This document shows, one piece after another, positions 34,400 through 45,839 of a stretch of DNA of 64,000 nucleotides. The stretch covers positions 89,441,076-89,505,075 of the forward strand of contig JAPWDM010000001.1 in assembly GCA_035578155.1 (NCBI GenBank), written 5' to 3'. How positions within the stretch are numbered: position 1 is the stretch's first letter; the number at the start of each line of letters is the position of its first letter. The position numbers were made by a program, and so were the translations under genes. Under the pieces are notes generated by a model. That model did no database searches and was not told where the DNA came from. It saw nothing but the letters and a program-made list of their open reading frames with translations. Source of the stretch: Brachynemurus nebulosus. Its lineage: Eukaryota > Arthropoda > Insecta > Neuroptera > Myrmeleontidae.

Positions 34400-34990
34400 A
34401 ACATAAAAATAAAAAAATATAGAACGTATTGATAAAAAAATACGGGTCCCTTATTTTTGTCTATTCTACACACCAGTGAAGTTCCATTAAAATCCCGAAT
34501 TTCACTCTGGGTGCACCTCCTTGTAAGTCGTAATCTAATGCAGACCTGTTTCTCATCTTTTTCCCATAAAGTATTTCGATTATCAATATCTACACCATTT
34601 TTTCGTGTGAATTCCAAAGCACCATCGCAAATAATTCTCAGCTTCTTGGTCTATGTTTCAGATACTCAATCTCCGTGATTACTTCTTAATATTTCGCTTC
34701 TAATTTATTCACAGGCTTCGTGACACCGGTATAATTCGTGTAGATCACAGTCATTCGGTTCTTAATTTGTTGATTTTGTATGGCCTTCACACCGTCGCCT
34801 TGCTACCGACTCGTAAACTGGTTCATCTTATTCACAAACATCCTCTACGTTGTCTGGACCGGTGTTTTCCCGCCTAGGTCGGACAGTACATACATTTGCT
34901 TTCGGATCGGGGTCGCAAAGCTACAACAGGGCAGCGATAAGTAGTGAGCAGAACACATAAATATGACAAAAAAATACAATAGAGATATAT
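34400..34990 (-). pseudogene. Unidentified cysteine-rich reading frame with in-frame stops
   Basis: Minus strand, one continuous frame from about 34980 to 34440. It begins with a hydrophobic FFCHIYVFCSLLIAALL stretch like a signal peptide, followed by a stop. It then reads LCDPDPKANVCTVRPRREN, cysteine-rich text with DCDLHELYRCHEACE, and finally LRIICDGALEFTRKNGVDID..CIRLRLTRRCTQSEI. Six stop codons interrupt it, but no frame change is needed. An AG precedes it and a GT follows RIDKNKG, as for an exon. I do not recognise the family; it could be a decayed secreted-protein exon. Confidence 0.35.
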
Positions 34991-35072
34991 TATCAAAACC
35001 AACTGCAGGTAAAATTAAATGTGTAAATTCAAAATGTACGACAATCTGCATGAAAATAATAGAAAATTAATA

Positions 35073-35114
35073 AAATGTTCTACATGTTTCAATCATTTAA
35101 ATGATCATCTTCAG
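35073..35114 (-). ncRNA. Candidate hammerhead-ribozyme core of a Penelope-like element
   Basis: On the minus strand: CTGAAGA (35114-35108), a self-complementary stem-loop segment (35107-35091), then GAAAC (35090-35086). These match the two conserved boxes of a hammerhead (CUGANGA and GAAA). A short ATGT/ACAT stem with a 3-nt loop follows. Hammerhead motifs are known in Penelope-like elements, and this lies about 440 bp downstream of such an ORF. Stem I is not convincing. Confidence 0.45.
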
Positions 35115-35557
35115 GAAAATTCGAGTTCAGTTGTGAAAACAACCGAAAGACCTCAACAAAGGACATGACCTCAAAAATCAAAGTAGCTGTCAATTTGACA
35201 GGAGGAAAACAAAATTAAAAACCAACTAACCCCATAATAAATAGGGAAGTCCGCAAAAAATAAAACTTAGAGGAATTTCAGGAAAAATATGCGAGAACCA
35301 ATTACTTACCATATCAGGAACCAACAAGTTAGACTAGTAAAATTGAAAAATATAAAATTTACTGGAAAGATGTAGAAAAAACATTGATAGATAGCACAAA
35401 GAGGTTATGTAAGAGAAACCACTATTTTTACAAAATTTGAATAGTTTTAAAAACAAAGACCAATAAATTATTACACTTAACACACTCATAATTAAAGGTA
35501 AAACATTAAGTAAAATTTAATTGTTACAGATTAAAGCAAAAAATTGAAACACAATTG

Positions 35558-36175
35558 TTAAGATAATTGGTGTGCCGTGTTCAATGATTTATTATGAAAT
35601 GGGGATTCGAATTGCTGAGCTATTTTTTCCATTATAGAGCGGCAATGTTCATAAGAACTCAATTGCGCAGTCTCATTCAGAATCATACTATTAGAATTGT
35701 TAAAATGTGCAATGTACAGTGTTTCTAAAAAGTCAAGTACGGACCCCTTTTTTGCAAAATGTAGAGGCATGAAATTGTCGGAGATTACAAAATTATGATT
35801 ACTTTCCAATATGTGTTCAGCTATCGCAGAATAGTTCTTTAAATTCGATGCTTTAATGGCTGCCAGATGTTCGGCGAATCTAATACAAAAACGTCGTCCC
35901 GATTGCCCGATATAACAAGTTTTACATTCACATTCGAATTTATAGACGCCGGATCTATATAATGGATTAATAGTATCTTTGTTTTTAATGAGAAGATTTG
36001 AAATAGAGTTGCAAGAAGAAAAAGTCAACTTAAGGCCGTGTTCATGGAATAACTTCCGGAACCCGTTCACATCAGAGGAAATATAAGGGATAGAAACATA
36101 ACCAGAGTTAGATGATTTTACAGATTTAGTTAGAGTAGGAAAAATGAATTCGTTGTTATAACCGTTGGCACGCCC
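35558..36175 (-). pseudogene. Penelope-like element C-terminal fragment with GIY-YIG endonuclease
   Basis: Minus-strand frame reaching its natural stop at 35558. The recognisable part begins near 36175 (NGYNNEFIFPT); the hydrophobic residues upstream are probably flanking DNA. The connector (YVSIPYIS, LLIKNKD) leads into SGVYKFECECKTCYIGQSGRRFCIRFAEH, the GIY-YIG nuclease with its Cys pair. The usual EHILESNHNF and FLETLYIAHF segments follow. The reverse transcriptase is missing, so this is a 5'-truncated copy. The open frame in an otherwise decayed region suggests it is fairly recent. Confidence 0.85.
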
Positions 36176-36220
36176 TATATGTATAATTACGGACAAAAAC
36201 AAAAATAATATATGCCACAA

Positions 36221-36724
36221 ACCAGTGAATATATTATACTATATTATATAGAACATATAATATAAATGTGTATTTGAAGCAGTCACATACGACCAAGTTC
36301 CGACCTTAATAGCATTCTGTTATATAGTAATTGATTTGTATCCGTAGCTACGCTTTCAAATAATTACTGTCAAAATATAATATTGATAGTAAAATTTTAC
36401 TTTTTTGAGAAGAAACTGCCAAATTTTGAAAGAAGGAAAGTGGTATTCGCTTTATTTTCAAAATACGTACGTATACAAATTATGTCCTGCAATAATTATA
36501 ATCGCATTTGCTCAAAAAATGACATTATATTATTTCATTAAATTTCACCCGTCTCACCCTTGTTACCTGTTTCAAGAAAAATGTCTAGAAACTGGCTTTA
36601 CGCTTTGTCTAGTAATATAATATAATAGTGTTCATTGGTCTGTGGTATATGCATATTTACCGCTGTGTCGAGTGTATGAAAGATAATATAAAAATATTAT
36701 CAATGTAGCTTCGGTTTTTTCGAA
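36221..36724. other. AT-rich spacer
   Basis: No recognisable gene or repeat pair was found. It contains irregular ATATTATAT runs near 36228-36262. Confidence 0.55.
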
Positions 36725-37243
36725 ATCCTGATTGACAGTCCGGAATTAACATTTTTTCTTCACACCACTCAAATCATCGATTGTTTAGAATATACGTAAA
36801 TATTTTCAGTATGGCATTTAGCATCACTATAGGCCGGTAATTCGCTGGGGTTGACTTATCACCTTTTTTATGAATCAATGTAATTTGACTTTTTTCCATT
36901 TATTAGGTAATCTTTCCGATGTCAAAATAATGTTAAATAGGTTTTGTATATAATGACACCAGTTGGCAGGCAAATTCTTATAGAATTCATTGGGGATGTT
37001 ATCAGTTGCTGGGTTTTTATTGTTTTTACTACTTTGCATCGAGAGTCCCATTTCCGTCAGAGTTATAGGAGCATCTAAGAAAGGATGTCCAGATTCGTAA
37101 TAAGAAGGATTTTTACGACTAGTGTTGTTATAAAAATGTAAAAAATAATCCTCACTGGAAGAAAGATTTAAATCCTTCTGAGAATTCAATCTTGATTTGG
37201 AAAATCTATGGACTGCTTGCAAGAAGGAGATGTTATTTTTCAC
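36725..37243 (-). pseudogene. LINE reverse transcriptase N-terminal fragment
   Basis: The frame reads NNKNPATDNIPNEFYKNLP (RT fingers block) and then [17 protein letters not shown]. It shifts near 36890 to [22 protein letters not shown], and after a stop continues as EEKMLIPDCQSGFRK. These are the standard first RT motifs of non-LTR retrotransposons. The catalytic YXDD is not present. The clade cannot be fixed from so little. Confidence 0.75.
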
Positions 37244-37689
37244 ATGTGCAAATGTGTCAAGAATTTCTTTGTTGTAATTTATTTTTGCAGTTTTGACTGC
37301 CTATTTGTAAGAGTTTTGCGCATTTATCTAATCACTTGAACAGGCTATTTCAAATGATTTTCTAGAGCATTTTTTGTATTTTGATCTTACTTGATAACAT
37401 AAACTCTTTAACCATTATTATACCAAGGCTTCGTGGCTTTATAACACGCGGTTTTAATGGTAATAGTATGCTCTTTTACCAACTCACAACTTTTTGCAGC
37501 TTCATGTATGACATGTGATAAATTCGTAGCTAGGTCATTAGGGTCATCACTATATGATACATCCGTTCAGAATTTTATAATAAACTTATTTAATCTGAAA
37601 GATAATTATTATCATTCCACGCGAACTTTTGAATTCTAAATAATTCATGAGCTACAGGTTCTTCGGAAGCAAAATTAAATGTGAAGACG

Positions 37690-38187
37690 GTTCGGGATGT
37701 TGAACTATTTAGAAATCATTTATGAGATCAATATTGGCGGCACCGCAAGTCCATACAAGATCGATAGTACTAGAAGCATTGAATGTGAAACTAATTGGGT
37801 ATCCTAGGTGATCGCTAGCTGCTCTTCCATTGACTACATAGTCAATCATAACTCTCCATTAATTCTGTGAGTAAACGACCACGCCTGTCCAACGTTGTAT
37901 CGAGTGACTTTCTGTCTGGAGAAAGTATGGTTTCCATAAAAAGTTCACTTTCTGCCTGATTTAATAAACCTATACGTGCATTGAAATCTCTACCAATAAT
38001 AAAAGGGATATTTGGATTCGTCAGTAGGTATTATATTCTCAATAAGTAATTGTAACAGTTCCGGTATTGTGTCTGTATGTAAGTCTGGTGACAAATAAAC
38101 CAACCTAATTATTACCGAGATATGGTAATGGCGAAGTTTGATGATTAAACACAAATTGTTGTTTTCTAGTACTGAACATTTTAACAA
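37690..38187 (-). pseudogene. LINE AP-type endonuclease fragment
   Basis: The first frame (38187-37990, LCLIIKLRHYHISVIIRLVYLSP) covers the mid-domain strands. A shift then gives FIIGRDFNARIGLLNQ with the GDFNAR-type catalytic motif (GRDFNAR here), followed by LDRRGRLLTELMES. After further decay it reads GRAASDHLGYPISFTFN..STIDLVW. This order matches the exonuclease-endonuclease-phosphatase fold of LINE ORF2. Stops and shifts rule out function. Confidence 0.7.
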
Positions 38188-38640
38188 GTATCATTAGGTT
38201 TCCACTACCTCTACCCTTGGAAAAGTTTTTAATAGCTTTTAAATGTAAAAATTTCATAATTAGTTAAATATGATGGTAAATTAACATCATTTAATAAATG
38301 AGTTTCACTTAAACAAATTATATTTAATTTTGTTAATAACTAATAATGCTCATCATCAATATTATATAGATTACTATATCCGCATATATTCAAGTAGGAA
38401 ATATTAAATGTGTTTGCAGCGTACGGTTCGAACATAACATCGGCTGGGTTTGTGTTAAATTTTTCTTTCTTTTTGCTTTTGAGGTGGGATTTTCTGTTTG
38501 TCGTGGGCGAAGAAACCTCTCAGTCTTATGTCCAGCAAAGTCCCCGTTGATTGTTCAACACTAATAATTGGAACGTTATCTTCCCTTTCTGGCTGTTCCA
38601 CTATAATATTAAGAGCGAAAACTGTATACAGTATACTGTA

Positions 38641-38688
38641 TACCCCTTTCCCACAAAAAATTTCCCAATTTTTTGTGGGAAAGGGGTA
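38641..38688. repeat. Perfect 20-bp-arm palindrome
   Basis: TACCCCTTTCCCACAAAAAA, a short loop, then its exact reverse complement. It lies inside the ORF1-like remnant and is probably a small foldback insertion. Confidence 0.85.
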
Positions 38689-38910
38689 CAAAAATATTAA
38701 CGTATGGCTGTTCCACGTTTAATTCCAGATAATTAGTTGTTATGTCCCGAAAATCTTCATTAAGATCATTCAAATCATAGTAAGTACTTTTAATTAGGAA
38801 ACGATTTCTACGGACTATAACAGTTTTGCCTTTTGCTCGTAAACGCCGAGCGTGGACCATAAGCTCTTTCTACTCTTTATGATAACTTTTTATAAGATCT
38901 TCATTTACGT

Positions 38911-39150
38911 CAGGGGTGGCCAAACCAAATGATCTTGCAGGCCACTTTGGTAACGTATCATAACTCCGCGGGCCGCATATAAAATTATGTAATTAAAATT
39001 TTTGAATATATGGATGCACAAGTAATGTATTTTTTTAATACATTGCTTTTCATTACCGTGATCATTATAAAATTAACATATTTTGTATAAGTGTGATGAA
39101 TCTCGCGGGCCAAGAAAACTTCCAGGCGGGCCGCAGGTTGGTCACCCCTG
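38911..39150. mobile_element. hAT-type MITE with 8-bp target duplication
   Basis: Termini CAGGGGTGGCCAAACC and (opposite strand) CAGGGGTGACCAACC, with GCGGGCCGC inside both ends. It is flanked by ATTTACGT (38903-38910) and ATTTATGT (39151-39158), an 8-bp duplication with one later change. Confidence 0.9.
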
Positions 39151-39428
39151 ATTTATGTAAATATTGGGCTCCTTTAAAGTTCGCTTTTAGGTTAATGTTT
39201 CCATCTTCTTTCTCCAAGAGATGGGAGAAATAACAACCGGTCTTTGAGAGTTTTTATAGTTAACGTCGTTATTCTATACACATACGTATAGTTAACGTCG
39301 TTTAGAGAGAACTCAATCTTCATTATACCGTTGAAAATATCGAGTATTTTGTGTTCCAGTTCTTGAAATGCCTCCCTTTGGCTTGGTTCTTCGATATCGT
39401 GGATAACAATATTATTCTTTTTTAACAA

Positions 39429-39867
39429 GCTTTCTTGCCTATCTAACTGTGCATTTTGTTTCTTAATTGCAGTTTCGATCTAAGTTGCCTATTTTCAATA
39501 CTTAGGATCAATTGTTCAAATCTACAGATTTTTGGCAGTTTCTTGAATTGATTTCGTAATAGATTTTAGTGCTTCGGAAGTTTCTTGTATTTGTAACATT
39601 TCCACTCACAAATGAATTATTTCACTTTTTAAATATTTCAATAAGGTTATTTGTTCACTTTCGGCGGCCACTTTTGAGCGATTCAAAGTTATTAAGTAAT
39701 TCAAAAAAATACAATAGCGTGAAAGAAACATACATCAACCGTATTACTTACCACTTTAATGCGAAGGAAGTATTAGTCGGCAGTCTCAAATCTTCTAGCG
39801 TTAAAACTACAAACTACTGAACGAAAATCTATGTTTGTTGCTTATATTTGTCCCACAGTTTGTAAGG
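39429..39867. other. Spacer, possibly the 5' end of the decayed LINE
   Basis: No certain ORF. The minus strand may hold more ORF1-like coiled-coil text, but this is not supportable. Confidence 0.4.
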
Positions 39868-41014
39868 GGTAAATCCATATCAAGTGATCCAAAGACAATT
39901 ACCTTACTATTTTATATTAACCTAAGACTTTGTCCTCTGGTTATACTAGGTGAAAGAAGAAAGAAACCAAAAGATTTTGTTTTTAACTCAGGTACTTTTT
40001 TATTAAACAATTTTTTAAATTGTGAAAAATGTAAAACTTAGGCACACATTGTTTTACGTTTCTAGCTATATCTCGGCTTAGGATAAAGATATACTTTGGA
40101 GCAAAATACCATTTTTTTTTAGAAATTTACAAGCTTTAAAATGATATGCAACAAGCTAATTTCAAAAAAATTATAACCTTTAGTTTTTCAACTTAAATTT
40201 TAAAAATTTGATTCCAAAAAAATAATATGTCAAATTTTTTTGAAATTTTTTTAGGTAATTACTTAAGTATTGATCTACAAACAAACAATTTTAAGTTGGG
40301 ATCTTATGGGGATCATATTTAAAAAAAAATGTTTCTCCTAAAAACACTCCCAAAAGTTATTATAATTTCTACTATCCTTTTTCAATATTAGATAGTAGAT
40401 CTTGTGGGAGATAACTATATTACGAGTTTGTTTAAAACATAAATTTATGTGGATGAGCCATTTCCAGCTGTCGTTCTTTTCACTGAAACTATGGTTCTTT
40501 TTTTGAAGCAAGTATTTACGTTGTATACCACTGAAAATTATGACGACCATGACAACAATTCCTATATAAGCAATTTATAAGAGTGTCATAACAACACTTT
40601 AATGTAGTGGTATCTTTTTATACCCCTGACTCAAAGTTAGTATTCCTTTAAGAAATATGTCTTGTCATTTATCAGATAAAGATAAAATATACTATAGGAA
40701 CTCAAATCACTGCTGCTATTTTTTTTTCTGTAATGATAATTTAATTTTTTAAACGACTTTTTGAGTTGTCTTTCTATACATTTCTATGATTGAACACCGA
40801 ATTGCTAGATCAGATTGAATATAAAGACCCACTTGTAGAAACACTGAACAATTAACTGAACTGCACTGCTTAAGGACTGGCATGAGATCGATTCATATCT
40901 AAAGTTCTGGTTGCAAGATCCTACTTGTCTGTTTCTTGTCACAGCCTGACTGTGTCAGAACAAATAGTATAACTGTATCTTTATCAGAACTTATTGAAAC
41001 TTACAAAGTTTCTT

Positions 41015-41205
41015 CAGTGGCGTAGCTAGGCGTGGGCGATGTGGACCCACGCCCACGGCCTCGCACTTACAGGGATCTCTCGAGTGACTGTTTTTCGTTT
41101 TAATCGTCGCCTAATTTTTAAGACAGATGTTTCAAAAACAAAATTAAAGAGGGTCTCGCAAAAATTATCTTGCCTACTCCCCATTTTCGTCTTGCGACGC
41201 CACTG
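41015..41205. mobile_element. hAT-type MITE with perfect 8-bp duplication
   Basis: Begins CAGTGGCGTAGCTAGG and ends GCGACGCCACTG. It is flanked on both sides by AGTTTCTT (41007-41014 and 41206-41213). Confidence 0.93.
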
Positions 41206-41245
41206 AGTTTCTTCCATAACATACATAAAATTACTATTTACACCA

Positions 41246-41400
41246 GGGCCGGATTAACCCTGAGTCCGCCCCTAGGCACCTTGAAAAATGCCGCCCCTAC
41301 CTTTTGTTTGAAAAAAAGGAAATCTTGAAAAACATCGATCGCAAATTTTTCTACCGTGTTTTAAAAATTTTCCGCCCCTATTCCTACCTTTTTTACAAAC
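41246..41400. mobile_element. Possible hAT-like end fragment
   Basis: Starts CAGGGCCGGATTAACC with repeated CCGCCCCTA motifs, resembling the end of a hAT-derived repeat. No matching right end was found. Confidence 0.4.
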
Positions 41401-41962
41401 TTTCTCTTAAAATAAATAAGTGACGAGCAAAAAAAAAAAATCGTCAGAACACACTAATTTCATGAACAAATGCGTTTTTTAACGTCTCTTCATAGATATA
41501 TTTACAAATATATATGATCCCATGAAGGTTCCAACTTGATTTTTTTAAATTTTGTTTATAAAAGTTAAAAGGATTTTTTTCAAAATTTTTGAGAATATTA
41601 TTTTTTTGGAATCTTCTTTGAAATTTTGAGTTTTTATATAAAAAATTTTAACTGCTTTAAACACAGATCTGTAATATATCAAATTAAAGCTTAGGCAATT
41701 CTGAAGAGAATGGTGTTTTTCTCATATTTCTATCACAACCCGAAACGGAGTTACAGTAAAAAACGTATTATGTTACACTGTAAAAATCTGCGAATCTTCC
41801 AAATTTCAAAATTATTTAAAAAGGCAACCACAAGTTCTAAAAATTTGAAATTTGAAATTTATGCTAAGTTAGAGTAGCTCCTCCAGAAAATCAAAAGAAA
41901 AAAATATTGAGTGTGATCAGGTAAAAAATTAATTAAAATTTGCATCACTTGATATGGACTGA

Positions 41963-43486
41963 TTCTATAACTAAACTGTGATTATAATTTTTTTTTTAAA
42001 AATTATTCATAACCAACAGGCTTATTGAAAGGTACGATACATTTCTACCAACATAGAGTACAAAAGGTAAACTGCACAATAGAAGACTTGAAAAAATAAA
42101 TTGCTAGTTACTTTAACACTTTTTGTTTGCTATACTAACGAAAACATGCCACACTACTTTTTCAATAAACAGAAAGAGCTCTAGATTCTCGATAAAGTAT
42201 AACAGGTTATAAAGTTGTATTGGTTAGGTGGGGGTCTTTACTCAACCATTGCTAATTAAATGTGTCCTGAGGTCACAGACAGGATAGGTACAGGTAACAA
42301 CAACCACGGCTACCATATATGGTCATCATCATAAATAATTACCTACCAGGTCAAATACATATATCAAAGATTTCCTTCAACTTTGCTATGATAACCGCGG
42401 CCTCAGTATATATTATTTAAACATAGTGTTTTATAACGATTATTTCTTACAAAAATACCTACTGTAATACAGTGTTATATGTAGTCTATTTTGCACGCAG
42501 TAGGTAGCCTTTGTAATTTTATTTATTTTTCATAAAGCAAATTTTACAAACTTTAATAAACGATTTGTTTAACAAATATGAAGTTGATAATGCAAAAGAA
42601 AAAACTGATTGTCTAGAATGTGAATCGGCAAACTCCTTTTGGAAAGAGCCAGATCTTAAAAATCATAAATTTAGCGGGCAAGTTAGTAAATTCATCGATA
42701 TTTACTTGGTCAATACTACTCACAAAACTAAAAACAATGGTTCTCAAATCTTTGTAAGAAAATAATATTTCAAATAGATCACTATGACACAGATATAGAT
42801 AGGGCCGGTGATCAAAATGACAAACCCCCGGCCACAGCAAAAAATTTTCAAATTTAAAAAAAAAAAAATCAAAAATACAGTTGACGAGTAAAAAAAAGTC
42901 CTCTTACTTTGTCGAGGCCCTTAACCGAGGCTTCAGGCTTCCCGGGCCCATTTGTAAGCAAATGCATCAAACGTTAGGGTCAAGGTGAATGTGTGCTAAA
43001 AGTAAACGAACCCGAACTAATTTAAATAACTTCCGCTTCTACATCACAGTCGTTTAATGTTCTAGTTAAGGGTAATCAGAAATTTTTGTCGGTTTTAATA
43101 AAAATTCTGGCGATTACCATAGTATCTTGTGATTAGTTGAAAACTTTTATAATAGCAAACTTTTACAGTACAAATTTGACTCGTTCTAAGCAACATAAAA
43201 ATTGAAGTAGAAATATATGTCTTATTCTTTTTACGTATATGCGAATTTTATTATCTAAAAAGAGTAAGATATATGATTCTATTTCAATCTTTGCTTCCAA
43301 CGAGTCAAAAGTGTACTCTTATTAGCAGCATCTTTTACAGTAACTTTTACAGCACTTTTATTAGCAGCATCTTAATAATTATTATCATATTATTAGAAAA
43401 TTTTCGAACTGAAAATTTTGCTATTACAGCCACTGTTATGGTGAGACTTAAGTCCGAGACTATGATAGAAATTTATGGGTGAACCT
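41963..43486. other. AT-rich region with one GC-rich insert
   Basis: Mostly featureless. A GC-rich block at about 42800-42955 (GGGCCGG.., CCCCCGGCC, CCCGGGCCC) is probably an eroded MITE. No gene recognised. Confidence 0.5.
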
Positions 43487-43687
43487 ACCTAGGATTGGGG
43501 GTTTCACATGTGGTCTCATAAAACAATAAAATTTTGAAAATATTTTAAACTTTTTTTTTTTTTTTTTTGAAAAGGGTCACTTTCATTGCATACTCTTATA
43601 TACGAACTACCAACCCACCCATATTTTGAAATAAATATTTTTCTTTTCTATTATAAGGTCTGTGACACATGGTTACGTTTTACGTTA

Positions 43688-44297
43688 TCTATACATATAA
43701 TAAAACTGTAACGAGACCGTGTCTGTACATGAATTAATATCGATTTAGATATCAAAACAGCGATTTTTTTTGTCTGTCTGTTAGTGAAATTTTGTGTGGT
43801 GATAACTTATTACCTGGGTCAACATCTAGGATTCCTTTTACTCCAGGAAAGTGTCTTATTCCGACGGGAAAATACAAAAATCATTTTAAGCGTGTGCACA
43901 TATCACGCGAAAATTACTGAATTTTACTGCCTTATTCCCAAGGGAAAACAAAAAATTATTTTGAACATATGCTCGCATTACGCAAAAACTATTGAACGGA
44001 TTTTTATGAAATTTGATCTGGTGTTAACTTATTATCTGGATCAACACACACCTAAGACACTTTTTATTGCGGGGAAATGTCTTCTTTTCTCGGAAAACTA
44101 CAAACACAATTTGGAGCATGTACACGCATCATGCAAAAACTACTGAACGGATTTTGATGAAATTTGGTCTACTTACTACTTGCTTCAACATTTAGGATAA
44201 GTGCTGTTTTTATTGTAAGAAAATGTCTTAGTCCCATTGGAAAATCCCAAACTGATTCAAAAACGCGTCGGGCGAACGACGCCGTCAGTACAGCTAG
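43688..44297 (+). mobile_element. Short non-autonomous Helitron-like element
   Basis: Starts TCTATACATATAATAAAACTG after an A. It ends with the hairpin GCGTCG..CGACGC (44265-44282), an 11-nt gap and CTAG (44294-44297), followed by T. A TC start, a 3' hairpin, a CTRR end and A/T insertion context are Helitron hallmarks. No Rep/helicase coding was seen. Inside, a segment containing GAACGGATTTTGATGAAATTTG is repeated in variant form. Confidence 0.75.
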
Positions 44298-45169
44298 TAT
44301 AAAGATATTTTTTATCTTTTTTAGAAAAGATCTATCAAAGATTGATTAATTTGCTTAATCTACTAATAAATGTCATTTTACGGAATGGAACTTTCGCAAC
44401 CTTAAAAATTGTTCCAATTCCAATAGTCTTTTTGTCGGCACGAAAAATTGGAATTACATTTGGGAGTTCCACATATTAAATAAACGTGACGCTCTGCCTA
44501 TTTAATTATATAATACACTTATAAAGAAACCTATATAACTAACCTCAGTGATCTATTTCATATTAACCCTTATTCAAATATTGGAATTTCTCAAATGTTA
44601 CTCAAATTTTTAGTTACGCCTTATTTACAAATTAGTGTATTTAAAGGGACATCTTTATATCTGTTCCTGACAGTTCCATTACATGACAAGGCTCTGTGAG
44701 CCGCTAATTAGTAATTACATTAATCTGATTCAAAAAACAAAACCGTGTTTGTGTATTATTTGCATGTTTTTTGTGGCACAGAGAAAATATTACGAACATT
44801 TTTACGAAATAAGTTTATTTTCCTATCATTTTCATGTTTCCTCTTACAGGATACGACTCTCTGAGGTAATATTTAAGTTGATTTGGTTCACAGAAATAAA
44901 ATTGTATGTACTTCATGAATCCTAGAATTTCGAATATATTTGATATATTAGATTATTATTATGTTATGATATAAAATTAATGTTATTTAGCTTACAATTA
45001 ATTTTTGGTTATTAATATCATCAAATTAAACTATACCAGTGTATTTGCTTATTTTATCTTTTGTTTTTAAATATATAAGTACATAATAATGTATATTATA
45101 AAACAGGTGGTTTGCAGAGATAGTGATGTGTCTCGTGCTTTATAATAGCAAGAAATAGTAGTTATTTGA
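44298..45169. other. AT-rich interior, no gene
   Basis: No supportable ORF or RNA gene. Confidence 0.5.
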
Positions 45170-45577
45170 TAATATTCATATGGGTGTACATGGCAATAAA
45201 GTAATAAAACTGACCTTTTGCAAAGAAAGATTAAAATTTTTTCATTTTCAAATTTTTCTGTTTTGTGAGACCACCTGGGGACGCCCCCAATCGTACGTAC
45301 GTTCTACGGAAATTTGTTTTGAGGTCTCTAGAAGCTGAAAATGACATCCGATAATAAAGTTATGCGATAATGTAGTTATTAAATCAATCCGCGTCGGGGG
45401 CCGAATTGTCTATATTTATCCGGCTCTACCGTTTGTTTTGAGGTTCTTAGAATTCGAAAATGACATTCACAAAATAGAATTTTTTTCTTTCAGTTATTCA
45501 GAACGTAGGTATATTTAGATATAGGCGATCTGCCCCCGATAGAAATTCCTAGTAGTAACTATGTTGTCGTTTATGTG

Positions 45578-45832
45578 ACACTGCAGGTACTTCAATGTAT
45601 AACTTTCCTACAGCAAAACAATGCAATTATGGGGTATAGTAGAAAATTGTCAAGAAATGTGTTATGGGCTTTTTTAACATGTACATAGAATATTAAAATC
45701 CAACGAGCATTATATTCTACATTTTAAGAAAGCCCATTACAACACATTTTTTTTTTATAGTTTTCTACTATATCTCCATAACTGCATTGTTTGCTCTAGG
45801 AAAGTTATACATATGAAGTACTTACAATGTTA
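45578..45832. mobile_element. Foldback MITE
   Basis: Arms of about 110 bp. GTACTTCAATGTATAACTTTCC at the left has its near-complement GGAAAGTTATACATATGAAGTAC at the right, and the arms continue inward through AATGCA.TTATGG and ATAGTAGAAAA. Confidence 0.75.
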
Positions 45833-45839
45833 CTAAAGC

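Larger units (their letters stand above)
36725..39428 (-). mobile_element. Decayed minus-strand LINE
   Basis: ORF1-like fragments (39428-38609), endonuclease fragments (38187-37690) and an RT N-terminal fragment (37243-36725) follow in the expected order on the minus strand. RT palm motifs beyond the QSGFRK block are absent, so the 3' half is lost. A hAT MITE is inserted in the ORF1 part. Confidence 0.75.
38609..39428 (-). pseudogene. LINE ORF1-like fragments split by a MITE
   Basis: The upstream piece (39428-39192) reads LLKKNNIVIHDIEEPSQREAF..SLNDVNYTYVYR, like the RNA-binding ORF1 proteins of some LINEs. The downstream piece (38860-38609) reads VHARRLRAKGKTVIVRRNRFLIKSTYYDLNDL, a typical C-terminal ORF1 segment. 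The 240-bp MITE lies between them. The assignment rests on pattern similarity only. Confidence 0.5.
39868..41962. mobile_element. Foldback element with long imperfect terminal inverted repeats
   Basis: AATCCATATCAAGTGATCCAAA at the left (from about 39871) faces AGTCCATATCAAGTGATGCAAAT on the opposite strand at the right (about 41936-41961). Reading inward, similarity continues over several hundred bases; for example GATTCCAAAAAAATAATAT occurs in both arms. A hAT MITE and a second MITE-like fragment are nested inside. No transposase was seen. Confidence 0.65.
43487..45300. mobile_element. Possible element with ends GATTGGGGG...GGTCTCA in inverted orientation
   Basis: The left end (about 43490-43545) reads CTAGGATTGGGGG..GTGGTCTCATAAAACA. 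The opposite strand at the right (about 45250-45300) reads GTACGATTGGGGG..GTGGTCTCACAAAACA, with an AAAATTTTGAAAAT-like stretch further in. A Helitron-like unit is nested inside. The ends could also be two separate copies of one repeat. Confidence 0.45.

Noticed and set aside
41026..41226. Minus-strand 66-residue frame
   Set aside because: It lies across a 191-bp hAT MITE and its flank and has no protein similarity I can see.
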